This document shows positions 33,401 to 43,335 of a stretch of DNA of 64,000 bases, piece after piece. The stretch comes from Motacilla alba alba (Eukaryota; Chordata; Aves; Passeriformes; Motacillidae). The translations under genes and the position numbers were made by a program. Location of the stretch: assembly GCF_015832195.1 (NCBI RefSeq), contig NC_052020.1, positions 60,639,888 to 60,703,887 of the forward strand, in the 5' to 3' direction. The first letter of the stretch is position 1, and each line of letters starts with the position of its first letter. The notes below the pieces were generated by a model. That model searched no databases and had not been told where the DNA came from. It worked only from the letters and a program-made list of their open reading frames with translations.

Positions 33401-36400
33401 TTCCTGATAATAGACCTCCCATTCAGTTTTTATTTTTTAACTGTATTTTCTGCGAAGAAAACAAATTCTTTTCCTTTTAATCAGGAAGAAATTAGAAATT
33501 CTCCAGAAAGATTCAGGTCATTTGTTGCCAAATTGCAAAGTCCCGATTGCTCTGAGGAGGAGAGGGTGTCCCTCACACAGCCAGGGGTGCCAGAGGCACA
33601 TTCAGAGGGAAAAGAGATGATTTTCCTCATTTTATGGAGGAAAAGTAGGATGGGACTTGGTGCAGCCTGGTCCAGTGGAAGGTGATTAAAGGTCCTGGAA
33701 TACATCCCATGGCATCATCCATGAGCTGAGCTGCGAGGTCCCCTCCAACCAAACCCTGCTGTGATTCCCTGGCTTGGATTCTTCTGCTGGGTGAGGAGGG
33801 TCATGCTGTGCTGTCCCTGGAAGTGCAGGCACCAGAATCCCAAATGCCCTCCAGGGAGGCTGAGCTGTCTGTGCTCTGTGGGCCAGGCAATCCAGGGCAG
33901 GGCTGGGAATTCTGAGCTGCCTGAGGATGGGCTTCAGGAGCTTGTGGGAGTTTTGGTGCTGCGCAGATTCTGCGGCTGCAGCCCCTGCCTTGTTCTGTGC
34001 TCTGACACCTTCCCCTGAGCTCTGCAGAGTGTTTCCACAGCCTGAAGCTCTGGCAGATCCCTCTCTGGCAGGCGGGAGCACGAGGGAATAGGAATTTTAG
34101 GCTTTGCATGCAGAAATGCAAGAGGTAGGGATGTTCTGAGAGGGTTTTCAGTCAGGGCAGCTCTGCTGCACTTTAATCTCTCCCCAGACCATCCCAGCAT
34201 CCAGTGCTGGCTCTTTGCCTGGATTGTAATCTTTCTGGATAGAAAATGAATCCAATCCTCTGCCTTGGAAAACCAACAGTTCGTGTGTTATGACTTTCCA
34301 TATTGTGATTTCTAATTTAACTAGTGGGAAAAATAGGGCTCTGGCTTATTTTTCCAATCCTGGTTTGTTGTTTTTTTTCAAGACGACAGTTAAATTTTGT
34401 ACCTCAGACACAATGTGACATCTGGCTGTGCATAAGGCTCCATCCACAGGGGGCCAAAAATGTGCAGAATTGCCTTTTTGCTTCTTGGTCTGCAAGATGT
34501 CAGTGATAATTGAATTTAACTTTCATTGGATTGACAAGAAGGTTGAACTGGACCGAGAAATTTTAAAAGTGTGGCTTAATGTGGAGGGTTTGCAACTTGT
34601 CCCTGTTACTTCCAATTAAATAAGGAAGGTAATTCCCAGAACCTAAACTACTCCTCTAGGTCAGACCATTTTTGTTTTGTCTGTCCTTCCCCTCAGCCTG
34701 CACAGATGAAGTGTGAGTAACACAAGGGCAGGGAGAGCTCTGCAGTTCCTGTGGAACAGCCCCTCCAGGATATATTTTAGGACCTTTAATTACCTGTAAC
34801 TGATTTCAATCTCTAAACCCGTAGCAACACGTTTCAGGTTGTTTATGAGCAGCCTGGAAACACACCCCAGGCTGTGTCTCTGCCTGTGGATACCTCTCCT
34901 TTGTTGTTTCGTTTGGTTTTTTCCAACTGGCTTGTCTGCATGGAGATCAGAGCAGCCTCAGTGGCTGGGTGTGAAATGGATCCAGCCCTGAGCGTTCCAG
35001 ATCTGATCTTGGAGTGAAGATCCTGCGGTGCCTCTCCAAGGAGGTGTTTGTGTTTTCCTGCAGACAGCCAGGAGACAAACCACAACAGTCTAACACCTTC
35101 CTGGTGTTCAGACAGGTGAGGAAGGTGCAAGGAGGTTGGAACAAATGATTTTTCAGAGAGAGTCTACATCTGTGTGTTAGTCACCCATGCAGAGAGAGAA
35201 ATAACATCTCCTTTCTATTTGATACGATGCAGATTTGTACTTTCAAGCAAAATTAGCTAAGCACTGGTTTTAATTCATTTCACCTCATTCTTTGAATGTC
35301 TGACTTAGAATTTCTCTGCCAAGACTTGAGTGTGCTGTGAAACTTGGGAATTGCTGTCCTGGCTTTCTTTGCAGTGAGTTTTTAGCCCCAGCACCCCTGA
35401 AGTGTAGCACAAAAAGAACATAACCTGCTGTTTTCTCTCTTTTTCTCTAGGAGAGGTTGTTTGTCAGTGAGGAGAACGTTGATGGATTTCTAGGCACTGC
35501 TTTCTGCCCTTCCCCTTGCTCCCAATCAGCACTGGAAAGGCAGCCATTAATTGAAGTGCTGGATGTCACTGAGGACAGAATTCAAATCAGGGTGGAGGTA
35601 AGGATCCAGGAGCAGCACAGGCTGATTTATGTTCTTCAGCAAGATCCTATCAAATCCCACTGAAACAGCTTTGTTCCTGTTCTGTCCTGAGGAAGCAGGG
35701 AGAGCCCAGGACTGGGGTTATTTGCAAGTGTAAATGTCAGTTTTCAGAAGTAAAACTTGTGTTTGTGCCATTTCATGTGACCACAGGATTGAAACCTCCT
35801 CTGTTTCATCTGGAAGGTGCAGAACTGTGATCCAGTCATTTAAAAAGTGCTTTTTCCTTGCAGGAATAGCTCACCCACTCAGCCTTGTACAGGTAGAGAA
35901 ATCCTAGAGGGCTTTGTCTGGGAAGAATCCTGCCTCATCTTTATTCAGTCCGTGTATTGGAATACTTGGTGGGCTCCTGTTGTGTAGATAATTAAACATG
36001 AGGCTATTAATCTTAAACACTGGTCTCAAATTCAGTCCTCAAATTCAGGCTCTCCTTCCTCCGTCGAGAGCAAGGCAGGGCGGTTCTGGGATCTGCCACG
36101 GGATTAAACTGTCCTCCCTTGGCAAAACAGATGGACAGATGAAGAACCCAAAATGTTCATTTTGTAAGGAGGAAAACATGAGGCAAACCCCCCACGTTCA
36201 CTGGGATTTCTGGGTAGGCGCTGCATCCAAAATTCAGAGAAAACTCGTCCTAAAGGGAACAGAAAAAGCAGGAAGAAGCAGGTCCCTGCTGTGGCCATGG
36301 ACTGGGGACTGCAGCTGGGGTTAATGTGTAGCTGGGTTATCGGGAGGCAAGTTCAGAGGAAGCTCATGACCTCTGGAACTGGGCTGGAGGCTGAGGAGTT

Positions 36401-38152
36401 TCCCAACGACAGTGGATCCAGCTCAGCTTTCACAGCTGCTGTGGGCTGGACATAAAAAAATGAAATTCTAAGTGTTGGAGAGCAGATGAGTCCCTTTTGG
36501 GACCTTGGGGCAGCTGAGGTGCCTTAAATCATCCCTGCTCCTGTGTGGGGCCAGGAGTTGGAGTCTGTGGGAAATACAGTAAAGGTAAGAAGGTTTTTAG
36601 AAAGTTGTGAAAGCAGGTTTTAAAAACAGAAAGTGTAGAGAATTTAGAGTTAGTTGTAAAGTTTGAAAGTAGAAAAGTTGTAAGAGTATAGTAAGGAAGG
36701 ATGTGAAACAATAGTTTGAGTTTTAGATTTGGTTCGGACAGATTTTAAGATTGTAGAAAAATATGTTTAGTCTGCTGTTGGCTAGAAAGTTCTTAAAATG
36801 CTCTGTAACAGAAAAATCTTTACTGCTAACAAGATGTAAACTATTACCACCTTTCAGTTATCTCAGCCATATCATCAGACTAATACCACAACAAAACTCA
36901 CCCCCCAAATCCCAGCAGTGCCATCCCATTTACAGCGACCTCCAGCACAGAGCTGGTGATTCCCGAGGGTCCCTTCCAACTCAGGGCATTCCGTGGTCGT
37001 GTTCATGTGGGAGAACTGTCCCCTTTGGAAAGGACTCGCTGGTGTTTCCCAAGTTTCCTGTGGTTTGGGGGTGAGAGAGAGACTCTGCCTCTGAATCCAT
37101 GAACCCAGGATAGATCCTGCCTGATCCTGGCTCTCCACTGGCAGGGACCTGTGAATTACCAGCAGGTTTTTGCCAAACTCCCAGGAATGGTGAAATGGGG
37201 GACAGCACCTCTCCCAGTTCCTCCTCTCCCGAGGCAAACTGCAATTCCCAGATCATTCCCACAGGCCAGGAATTTCCCTGCTTGCAAGGCTCCAAGCTCG
37301 CAACAAGAGCTGAGATCCCCTGGCTGATTCTGTGGCCGCTGGGATTTGGGGATTTGGGGACCAGGCCGGGTGTGGCTGCTGCTGGAAAGGAAAGCAGGAA
37401 ACCCTGGGGAAGCAGGACCTCCCTGCCCCTCGTTCCCACACACCAGACAAGAGCAGGAAAACCTCAGCAGCCGCTCACTTGGCTTCTGGAAGGAGAACCA
37501 TGGAATCACAACCTGATTTGGAACCTTAAGGATCATCCACGGGATCATCCACACTTTCCACTATCCCAGTGGAGCTGAGCTGTTGGAGAAACAAATCTCT
37601 CCTGTCTTTGTGTGCACAGTTTGTTCCAGCTATAAAATAATTCATTTATTTCCTTGACAGCCCCAGGAACGTGATGGACAAGGAACGCTCGGCAGCTCAG
37701 GGGAAGCCCTTGCTGGAGAGGCCGACAGCAACTACCCCGAAACAAAGGCAGAAACGAAGTGTCCTGCAGCTGAGGGAGGTGCTGCAGGATCCATCCCAGC
37801 TCCCACAGCTGGAACAATAGGAACAGCGGCCGTGCTTCACCCCAATTGTTTGCAGCATGAACCTCCTGCCCCCGGTTCAGCGATTCCCGGCGGATCCGGG
37901 AGCGCGGAGCCCGATTTAGAAAGTGCTGCTGCAGCAGGAGCCGCGGCCCCAGGCTGGGGAAAAGCAGGAGGAGTGCAGGGGGATGGGGATGAGCGGGAGG
38001 ATGAGGAGGCAGCCCCGGGGCTGGGCAGCAGGGCAGGCTCCCCGGTGCTGCGGGAGGTGAACCCCCAGGACGGCAGCGAGCGCGTCCTCCGCGATCACCG
38101 CGCGCGCTGCCCCGTGCACTTCCACAGCTCCCTGCTCTACCAGCTGGATTAG
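23789..38152 (+). CDS. DNAAF2: DNAAF2 (kintoun), dynein axonemal assembly factor 2, complete 3-exon gene
   Basis: A cytoplasmic PIH-family co-chaperone that works with HSP90/HSP70 to pre-assemble axonemal dynein arms. Exons are 23789-25825, 35451-35597 and 37661-38152, all phase 0 with good GT-AG junctions, giving 891 residues against 837 in human. The start codon (GGGGCCATGGCGG) opens MAGAGRLHDLDLSAEEAERL, matching the family. The PIH1 domain is about residues 30-195, with ERERGVEVRFVHPTPG, YINVCSNALMG and YDVVFHPAALRL. A CS-like domain follows at about 247-345 (VDLQDYR, SAPSPVPRELVVTVELPLL). Residues about 400-590 are a low-complexity Pro/Glu/Asp/Thr/Ser stretch with 24-bp repeats that explains most of the extra length. 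Exon 2 encodes ERLFVSEENVDGFLG, and the C-terminus HFHSSLLYQLD is conserved. A plus-strand reading past 25825 to 26128 is intron read-through. Confidence 0.96.
25142..25330 (+). repeat. DNAAF2: Coding 24-bp tandem repeat in DNAAF2 (EPATDPTS units)
   Basis: The unit GAACCAGCCACTGATCCAAC plus CTCT encodes EPATDPTS and recurs with few changes from about residue 452 to 510. Looser EP-x-x-EP copies extend from about 24980 to 25420. All changes keep the frame (24, 12 or 36 bp steps). Confidence 0.88.
27118..27240 (+). mobile_element. CR1 fragment (DNAAF2 intron 1)
   Basis: Shows CTGAGGCTGCCCAGGGCACT, GTGGAGTCCCCATCCCTGGG and GTGGCACTTGAG, a CR1 3'-region subset. Confidence 0.55.
27866..28663 (+). 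repeat. Minisatellite of 18-19-bp units, about 43 copies (DNAAF2 intron 1)
   Basis: Alternating units GGACAGGAATCTTATCCT (18 bp) and GGAGCAGGAATCTTATCCT (19 bp), with TCTTACCC, TTTTATCC and TCTTTTCC variants. Because stop codons are absent from the unit, it creates apparent open frames of 301 and 241 codons that are not genes. Confidence 0.95.
28735..28850 (-). mobile_element. CR1 3' fragment, reverse orientation
   Basis: GAATCGTGGAATGGTTTGGG (reversed CR1 tail), then GGGAGGGATCTTAATGC and CAGGACAGGGACACC. A second CR1-like tail (TTGGACTTGATGATCTTGG) lies at 29330-29390 on the plus strand. Confidence 0.75.
29400..30395. other. DNAAF2 intron 1 segment without recognised features
   Basis: Mixed-composition intron DNA. 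I see no exon, RNA gene or clear repeat. Confidence 0.5.
30400..30438 (+). repeat. Poly(T) run of 39, followed by ACAG
   Basis: An uninterrupted T run ends in TTACAGG, which looks like a 3' splice site, but the following sequence opens no conserved frame. A poly(A) run of 22 lies at 30689-30710, just before the next CR1. Confidence 0.85.
30715..31155 (+). mobile_element. CR1 LINE 3' end, young-looking (DNAAF2 intron 1)
   Basis: Runs from GTCCAGAGAGGCCATGGAGC through GGAGAAGGCTCCAGGCAGAG and CTGGGGCTGCCCCTGGATCC to CCAAACCATTCCAGGATAA. It is more than 95% identical by eye to 6546-6740 over about 190 bp. Confidence 0.88.
31195..31330 (-). mobile_element. CR1 LINE fragment, reverse orientation
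   Basis: CCAGCCTGGCCTTGGGCACT through CCCAGCTGCTCTGG and AGCCAGGAATTCCC. Bases 31202-31256 are the exact reverse complement of 30991-31045 in the preceding CR1. Confidence 0.88.
32255..32405 (+). mobile_element. CR1 3' fragment
   Basis: GTTGTGGCTGCCCCATCCCTGG, AAGGCCAGTTTGGATGGGG and the tail CCCATTCTGAGATTCCC. Confidence 0.8.
33215..33410 (-). mobile_element. CR1 fragment, reverse orientation
   Basis: AATCACAGAATTATGGAATA (reversed tail), then GGATCAGCCAGTGCAGCTCC and onwards, nearly identical to 3071-3212. A plus-strand CR1 tail piece (GATGGGACTTGGTGCAGCC, CCTCCAACCAAACCCTGC) follows at 33650-33770. Confidence 0.75.
33780..35440. other. Remaining DNAAF2 intron 1
   Basis: No gene or clear repeat seen. 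Exon 2 of DNAAF2 follows at 35451 after the acceptor TTTTTCTCTAG. Confidence 0.5.
37498..37580 (-). mobile_element. Short CR1 fragment before DNAAF2 exon 3
   Basis: CCATGGAATCACAACCTG, GGAACCTTAAGGATCATCC; a degraded reversed CR1 3' end. A plus-strand scrap (GGGTCCCTTCCAACTCAGGG) lies at 36967-36986. Confidence 0.5.
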
Positions 38153-38812
38153 CTGCACTGGTTTAGGGGTTCCTTCTGTCCTTTGGTGCTTGCTCTGATT
38201 TCCACGTGCCACGGGTTCCCACTGAAACTGGTGCAACACCAAAGCTTTCCGTTGTTAACGTTTGAACAGTTCCCTAATCTATGGCGATAGTTTTACTTTT
38301 AAGAAAAGTTGCAGCTGGAGGTGACTCTGAGCTCCTGGAAAAAAAATGTATCTTTATTGTTTACATAAATGTTTTATTCTCTTCCCACGTTTCAGGGATT
38401 ATTTGTATATATCCTCAGTCTAATGGCTCCCTCGGGAATTGAGCAGTAGTCATCATTTTCCAAACCTTTCATTTTGTGATAACTGCAGGATTAGACTCGC
38501 AGTGATTCTTAGCAATCAAATGAAATTTCTAATTACCCGGAGAAGTTCTAATTAGTCTCCTAGAAATAATCAACATTTATACCCTGTATTCCATCCTAGT
38601 GCTGTGCTTCAGATCTGCAGCACCCAGATATCCCCCAGCTGAACAAATTCCATTGCACAAGAACATCCTCTGGGTGCCTGTCTGCTCTGAAGTATTTACA
38701 GTTGGTGAAATGGATTCTCTCTAGCCAGATTAGATTTATTTTTCTCAGTTTCCCTCGAGTTTCAGCGTTTCTCACCTCCCTAAAGCAGACTAACCAAGAG
38801 AACACATCTAAT

Positions 38813-38818
38813 AATAAA
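38813..38818 (+). terminator. DNAAF2: Candidate DNAAF2 polyadenylation signal
   Basis: AATAAA lies 660 bases after the stop codon. It is the first canonical signal on the plus strand that I found, though an earlier variant signal cannot be excluded. Confidence 0.5.
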
Positions 38819-39628
38819 CTTCCTCTTCCCCTTTCTCACTGCTGCTGAACCAGCTTCTGGTTTTGTTTGAGAGGTGCTTTAGAGGAGTTAATTTTGCCTG
38901 GTTTCGGGGCTGCTCCGGCACTGCTGTCACATTTCTGTGTGAAACAGTCTGGCTGTGTGGTTTCAGAGTCCAGCAGCAGCCACAGCTGCCCAAAACACCT
39001 GCCCTGCCCTCCCTGGTGGCACATCCTCTGGAGCTGTGCTGGGCTCAGCTTAACCCCCCCAGCTTTTTGGGAGAGGCCTCCGAGGGTGAGGCAGCACAGC
39101 AGCAGCCCCGGCCCAGCGGAACAGAACGCGGAGCAATCACCTTGCACAACTGTGGTTAAATAACCCCTGGAAATAGAAAAAAAGCAGCATTTTCTTTCTC
39201 TGACACATTTCTGTGTTCTACAAAAGCTGCTGAGGTGCTTCTGGCACAGCTGAGTCCACAGAGGAGTGGCACTGAAGCTGCTGGAGCATTCACAGACGGC
39301 TCGGTGGCCCCAGCTCAGCCCTTCCCAGCACACAGCAGCAGTTTGCACACGGCTAATTCGAAACAACTTTTAAAAAAAGAAATCCAAACAAAAGAGGTGT
39401 CGTCCCACCAATTTGCTACTCTTTTCTGCCTCAATTAATGAGTATCATTAAAAATTTAATGAAGTTAAATGCACACTGCTAGAAGGAGTGATGGCACGTG
39501 TCCAGCCCTCGGGATTAAAGAAGAGAAACTCCCCCCTCCTTCCCCTCCTGACTTTTTAGGAACACGAGGTGACATCATCTCTTTGCTGACAATCAAGAAC
39601 TTCTCTAGGCTTACAAAACAACGGAATT

Positions 39629-39695
39629 TTTATTTCGGCAGAACTAAAAAAATCATGTATTTATCTACATCGTAGTAAAAACAATGAGATTTATT
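39629..39695 (-). terminator. MGAT2: Candidate MGAT2 polyadenylation signals
   Basis: Two AATAAA hexamers on the minus strand (plus TTTATT at 39690-39695 and 39629-39634) lie about 390-455 bases after the MGAT2 stop. A third is at 39973-39978. DNAAF2 and MGAT2 converge here, so their 3' ends are about 0.8 kb apart. Confidence 0.5.
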
Positions 39696-40083
39696 TTTGT
39701 TTTCATCCTTCATATATTCATCGACACAGCGCAACCGAACCGGGACTCGGGGATCGGGCGTGAGATGACCCCGGGTGGGACCCCAGGCACCACCAGAGCT
39801 CTGAAGCACCAAAAAAGATGCACTTAAAAGTGTTCTCCTCCTCCTCCTCCTCCTCCCAGCAAGCACAGCAGCAGGTCACTTTTTGCGTAGGGGCTGCGGC
39901 ACGTCACCCGTTTCCAAAACGTGGTTGCCAAACATGAGAGATTACTATTTTGGGACACCTTTAACAAGAATGTTTATTCATATTAAAGCAGAAACCAACT
40001 CATAAATGCTGTTTATACACGTGTGTGCCCGGAAAGGACACGATGGAACAACTCAAGGAGAAAAGGCGCCGCGAGGAGGATCC

Positions 40084-41424
40084 TCACTGGAGTCTGCGGT
40101 AGCTCTTACAGAGCTCGTGGTCCCTGATGTCTCCCCAGCCCCCGTTCTTGACGTGAGGGGACAGGGGAGCCATGGAGTACCTTTTACTGACGCTCATCGC
40201 CTCGGGAAACAGGTACTGTCGGTTGCTGTTCAAGAGAGAATCGATTTTGGCACTCTGGGTGGACGGTCTGCAGGATTTCTTGTGGTGCATGCCACAGTCC
40301 CCCGTGTGAAAAATCCTGGGGATTTCGGGAACCAGCACTTTCCAGAACTTTGGAAGACAAGAGACAGTCAAGTGCTGCAGAGTCCAGTCCCAGTTGTAGT
40401 CATCGTAGGTGCAGAAGGCGTCCGTGCACTCGATGAGCTTCTGGTAGGTGTCTCTGCCGAAGGCCATGCCCATGTTGTGCTCCGTGGACTTCCACGTCTT
40501 CATCTCCACCTTGTCGGCGCGGCCGGCGAAGCCGCCCCGCACGGGGCCGTAGGTGCCCAGCGACACGAGCTGGCACTCGGGGCACTCGGTGCGGCGCAGC
40601 GCCCAGAGCCGCTTGAGGACGTGGTAGAAGTCGGGCGCCAGGTAGTGATCCTCCTCGAGGAACAGCACGGGCCCCGCGTGCTCCCGCAGCGCCCGCACGT
40701 GCTCCCACACGAAGTGCAGCTTCCACCACCAGTGGTGCTTGGTCTGCGCGAAGCGCGCCTCGCGGTAGTGCCCGAACGAGTCGGGGAACTCGGCGTTGAT
40801 GCAGCCCAGCCGCAGCGCCGCCGCCTTGCCCACGTCGCGGGGGCAGTCGCGGGGGTCGTGGCCCGGGAACTCGCGCGGGTACAGCTGGATGCTGAACGGG
40901 AAGAACACCTGCAGCACCGGGCAGAAGTCCACGCCGGCCGCCAGCCGGTTCAGCTCCTCGGCCCACAGGTCGTGGCTCAGCACCAGCAGCACGTTCTCCA
41001 CGCCCGCCGCCCGCCGCAGCGACTCGAGCAGCAGCCGCAGGTGCTCGGCGCGGTCGTGCACCTGCACCACGAGCACCGCGTCGGGCCGCGCCGGGAAGCG
41101 CCCGGCGTTCCGCACCGGCTGGTCGAAGTTCAGGCGGTACACGAGCGAGCGGTAACTCAGCGTCGCGTTCTCGGACAGCACCTCCGCCGCCACGGCGACC
41201 GACGCGTTGGCGGCGGGGCGGCGCGGTACCGGCGGCGGGGGCTCGCTGACCCGCGGCGGTTCCCCGGTGCTACCGGGACCGCCCCGCTGCTGCTGCTGCT
41301 GCTGCTGCTGCGGCTGCTGCTGCCGCCGCCGCCCGCCGCCGCCGGTGCCCCAGAGCGCTAGGGCGCAGAGAGCCAGCGCCAGCGCCAGCAGCAGCACCTT
41401 GCGCTTGTAGACGCGCAGCCGCAT
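40084..41424 (-). CDS. MGAT2: MGAT2, alpha-1,6-mannosyl-glycoprotein 2-beta-N-acetylglucosaminyltransferase
   Basis: A Golgi type II membrane enzyme (GnT-II) that adds beta-1,2-GlcNAc to the alpha-1,6 mannose arm, the step committing N-glycans to complex type. An intact single-exon frame of 446 residues compares with 447 in human. The order is a short cytosolic tail MRLRVYKRK, a signal anchor at about residues 10-26 (VLLLALALALCALAL), and a stem with a Q-rich segment at 35-46. The catalytic domain begins around residue 90. FLEEDHYLAPDFYHVL (EED at 257-259) is the metal/UDP-GlcNAc motif, and HHWWWKLHFVW is also conserved. N-glycosylation sequons are at N73 and N86. The start was chosen because MRLRVYKRK matches the family; the frame stays open 141 codons further upstream through the 5' UTR. 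A plus-strand frame of 451 codons here is an antisense shadow. Confidence 0.97.
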   Translation of the reverse strand: MRLRVYKRKVLLLALALALCALALWGTGGGGRRRQQQPQQQQQQQQRGGPGSTGEPPRVSEPPPPVPRRPAANASVAVAAEVLSENATLSYRSLVYRLNFDQPVRNAGRFPARPDAVLVVQVHDRAEHLRLLLESLRRAAGVENVLLVLSHDLWAEELNRLAAGVDFCPVLQVFFPFSIQLYPREFPGHDPRDCPRDVGKAAALRLGCINAEFPDSFGHYREARFAQTKHHWWWKLHFVWEHVRALREHAGPVLFLEEDHYLAPDFYHVLKRLWALRRTECPECQLVSLGTYGPVRGGFAGRADKVEMKTWKSTEHNMGMAFGRDTYQKLIECTDAFCTYDDYNWDWTLQHLTVSCLPKFWKVLVPEIPRIFHTGDCGMHHKKSCRPSTQSAKIDSLLNSNRQYLFPEAMSVSKRYSMAPLSPHVKNGGWGDIRDHELCKSYRRLQ

Positions 41425-41537
41425 CGTCCCGGCGGCGGCGGCCCCGCTCCGCCGCTCCCGCCGCCGCCGCCGCCGCCGCTCCCGCTCCCAGCGCGCGCGC
41501 GCCGCCGCCGCCCCGCGCGCACACGTCGCCGCTCCCC

Positions 41538-41662
41538 ATTGGCCTCCGCCGCGGCGACCGCCGCCTCGCCATTGGTCGGAGGAGCAATCAATCAACCCCT
41601 CGGCGCTTCCGCCGCGCGGGGGGGGCCGCGCAGCCGCCGCAGCCGCACCGCGCTCTGATTGG
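41538..41662 (-). promoter_or_regulatory. MGAT2 promoter with three CCAAT boxes
   Basis: On the minus strand, CCAAT boxes lie at 41538-41542, 41571-41575 and 41658-41662, that is 114, 147 and 234 bases upstream of the ATG, in a dense CpG island with no TATA box. Multiple CCAAT boxes at this distance are typical of NF-Y-driven housekeeping promoters. Confidence 0.6.
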
Positions 41663-41869
41663 GCGGCGCCGCGAGGGGCGGGGCCAAGGCCTGAGGGGGA
41701 GGGCGGGAAGGGGCAGAGAAATCCTTCGGGATTGGGGAAAAAAGGGAAAATAACGCTGGAAACGCGAGGAAAAGCAGCCGGGATCCGCGGCAGTAACATC
41801 AGAGAGAAGTGAATACTAGGTTGGAAAAACAGCACGTTAAAATGCATTCTGCCCTGACAAGAAAAAGGT

Positions 41870-42410
41870 GAGAACTCATTCTAGAAATGCAAGATTAAGG
41901 TAAAATCACTGTAGGACTGAAAGAATAAGATAAAATAACTCTAAGATTGAAAGAAAAAATTCAAATATTTACAGAATACAATAAAATAATTCTAGATTTG
42001 AAAGATTAGTATTATGAACCCATTCTTGAATGGTAAGAATTTAAAAATTCAGATTAATTAATTCTAGAATCGCAAGTATAAAATGACTCCAAAGTTTTTA
42101 ACATTAATGTAAGAGTAAAATAATTGCAGAACTGCAAGAACAAGACAAGGAAACTGTCCTAGATCCCTGCAGCCCATCAGTGCCCCATGCCAACCTCCCT
42201 TCCCATGAAGGAATTTTCCCAATATCCAGACTGAACCTCCCCAGCTGGCACTCGGTGTGCTCCAAGCCATCACATGTTCCAGGTAATGGGGCTCCTAAAA
42301 ACTTCCCAAAACAAAATAATTCTAGATTTGAAAGATTAGGATTATGAACCCATTCTTGAATGGTAAGGATTGAAAAAAATCAGATTAATTCATTCTAGAA
42401 TTGCAGGTAT
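41870..42410 (+). repeat. Degenerate repeats including a 98-bp direct repeat
   Basis: 41978-42075 and 42308-42408 are about 90% identical (AAATAATTCTAGATTTGAAA, then TTATGAACCCATTCTTGAAT). Shorter AAAATAAYTCTAGA-type words recur between 41876 and 42130. A CR1-like scrap (AATATCCAGACTGAACCTCC) lies between the two copies. Confidence 0.7.
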
Positions 42411-42599
42411 TTGTTCCCTGCTGTTCCCATCTCCCAGTCATGGAGCAGCTGACAAGACAGGAAATAAAAGGATTTGTGGATATGCTCAACATTTGGGTGT
42501 CATCCCCCCAAAAAACAGCAGCAGTTAATTCCTGGAATGCACGGGATGGAAAACCCCTCACACAAAACACAGTCCACGCGGGCATGGAAGGCTTTCAAA

Positions 42600-42605
42600 A
42601 TTTAA
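42600..42605 (-). terminator. LRR1: Candidate LRR1 polyadenylation signal
   Basis: ATTAAA on the minus strand lies about 730 bases after the LRR1 stop codon. It is tentative. Confidence 0.35.
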
Positions 42606-43335
42606 TCAGTCAACACAGTGAAACAAATTCCAGGAGGGTTAAAACAGGAGGAGTAAGAAACAAAGTTTCAGGCACATATTTAGAAAAAAAGACATTTCTG
42701 GTATCACAAAGAGAGAAACCCCAAAAAAACAAACATTTGCTCTGGTAAAAACCCAGCAATGCTGGTCCCTGCTCCGAGTGGGAATGTTGTAACAGAACCT
42801 TTAAAAAAAGAAGCACCTGGGATTCCATAAGGGCTCTGGAAGTGATTTCTCCTCCACTGGCAAGAGGGGAGAGCAGTCCTGGCCCTGGCAGAGCTCAGAG
42901 CTGCCGTGGGGAAGTCTGGGATAAACTGAGATTCCCTTTGTCCTTCCAAGAGGGAACCCCTCACCCCCAAACCCAGAAACCCGAGCACGGCCCCGGCAGC
43001 AGGAAAAGGGAAATACATTCCAAGGAAGGCTCTCTGCAGCTCAACACTGCTTGGTGCTGCGCCAGAGGGCATTCCAGAGGGGACACGGTCAGGCCAGGCT
43101 GTGTCCCCTCCCCAGAGCGGGAGAAGAGCCAGGCCAGGCCGTCCCAGAGCGGGAGAAGGCCAGGCCAGGCCAGGCCATGTCCCCTCCTTCCCAGCGGGAC
43201 AGAAGAGCCAGGCCAGGCCGTGTCCCCTCCCTCCCAGCGGGATCTGTCTCCGCAGGCAGTGCCGGTGACACGGCGGGTGACAGCAGCCAGGGCCTCCAGG
43301 CTCCTCCGTCCCCAGCCAGCCCACGGTGGCTCGTG

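Noticed and set aside
40006..41361. 451-codon plus-strand open frame
   Set aside because: Antisense shadow of the GC-rich MGAT2 coding exon; it has no family resemblance.
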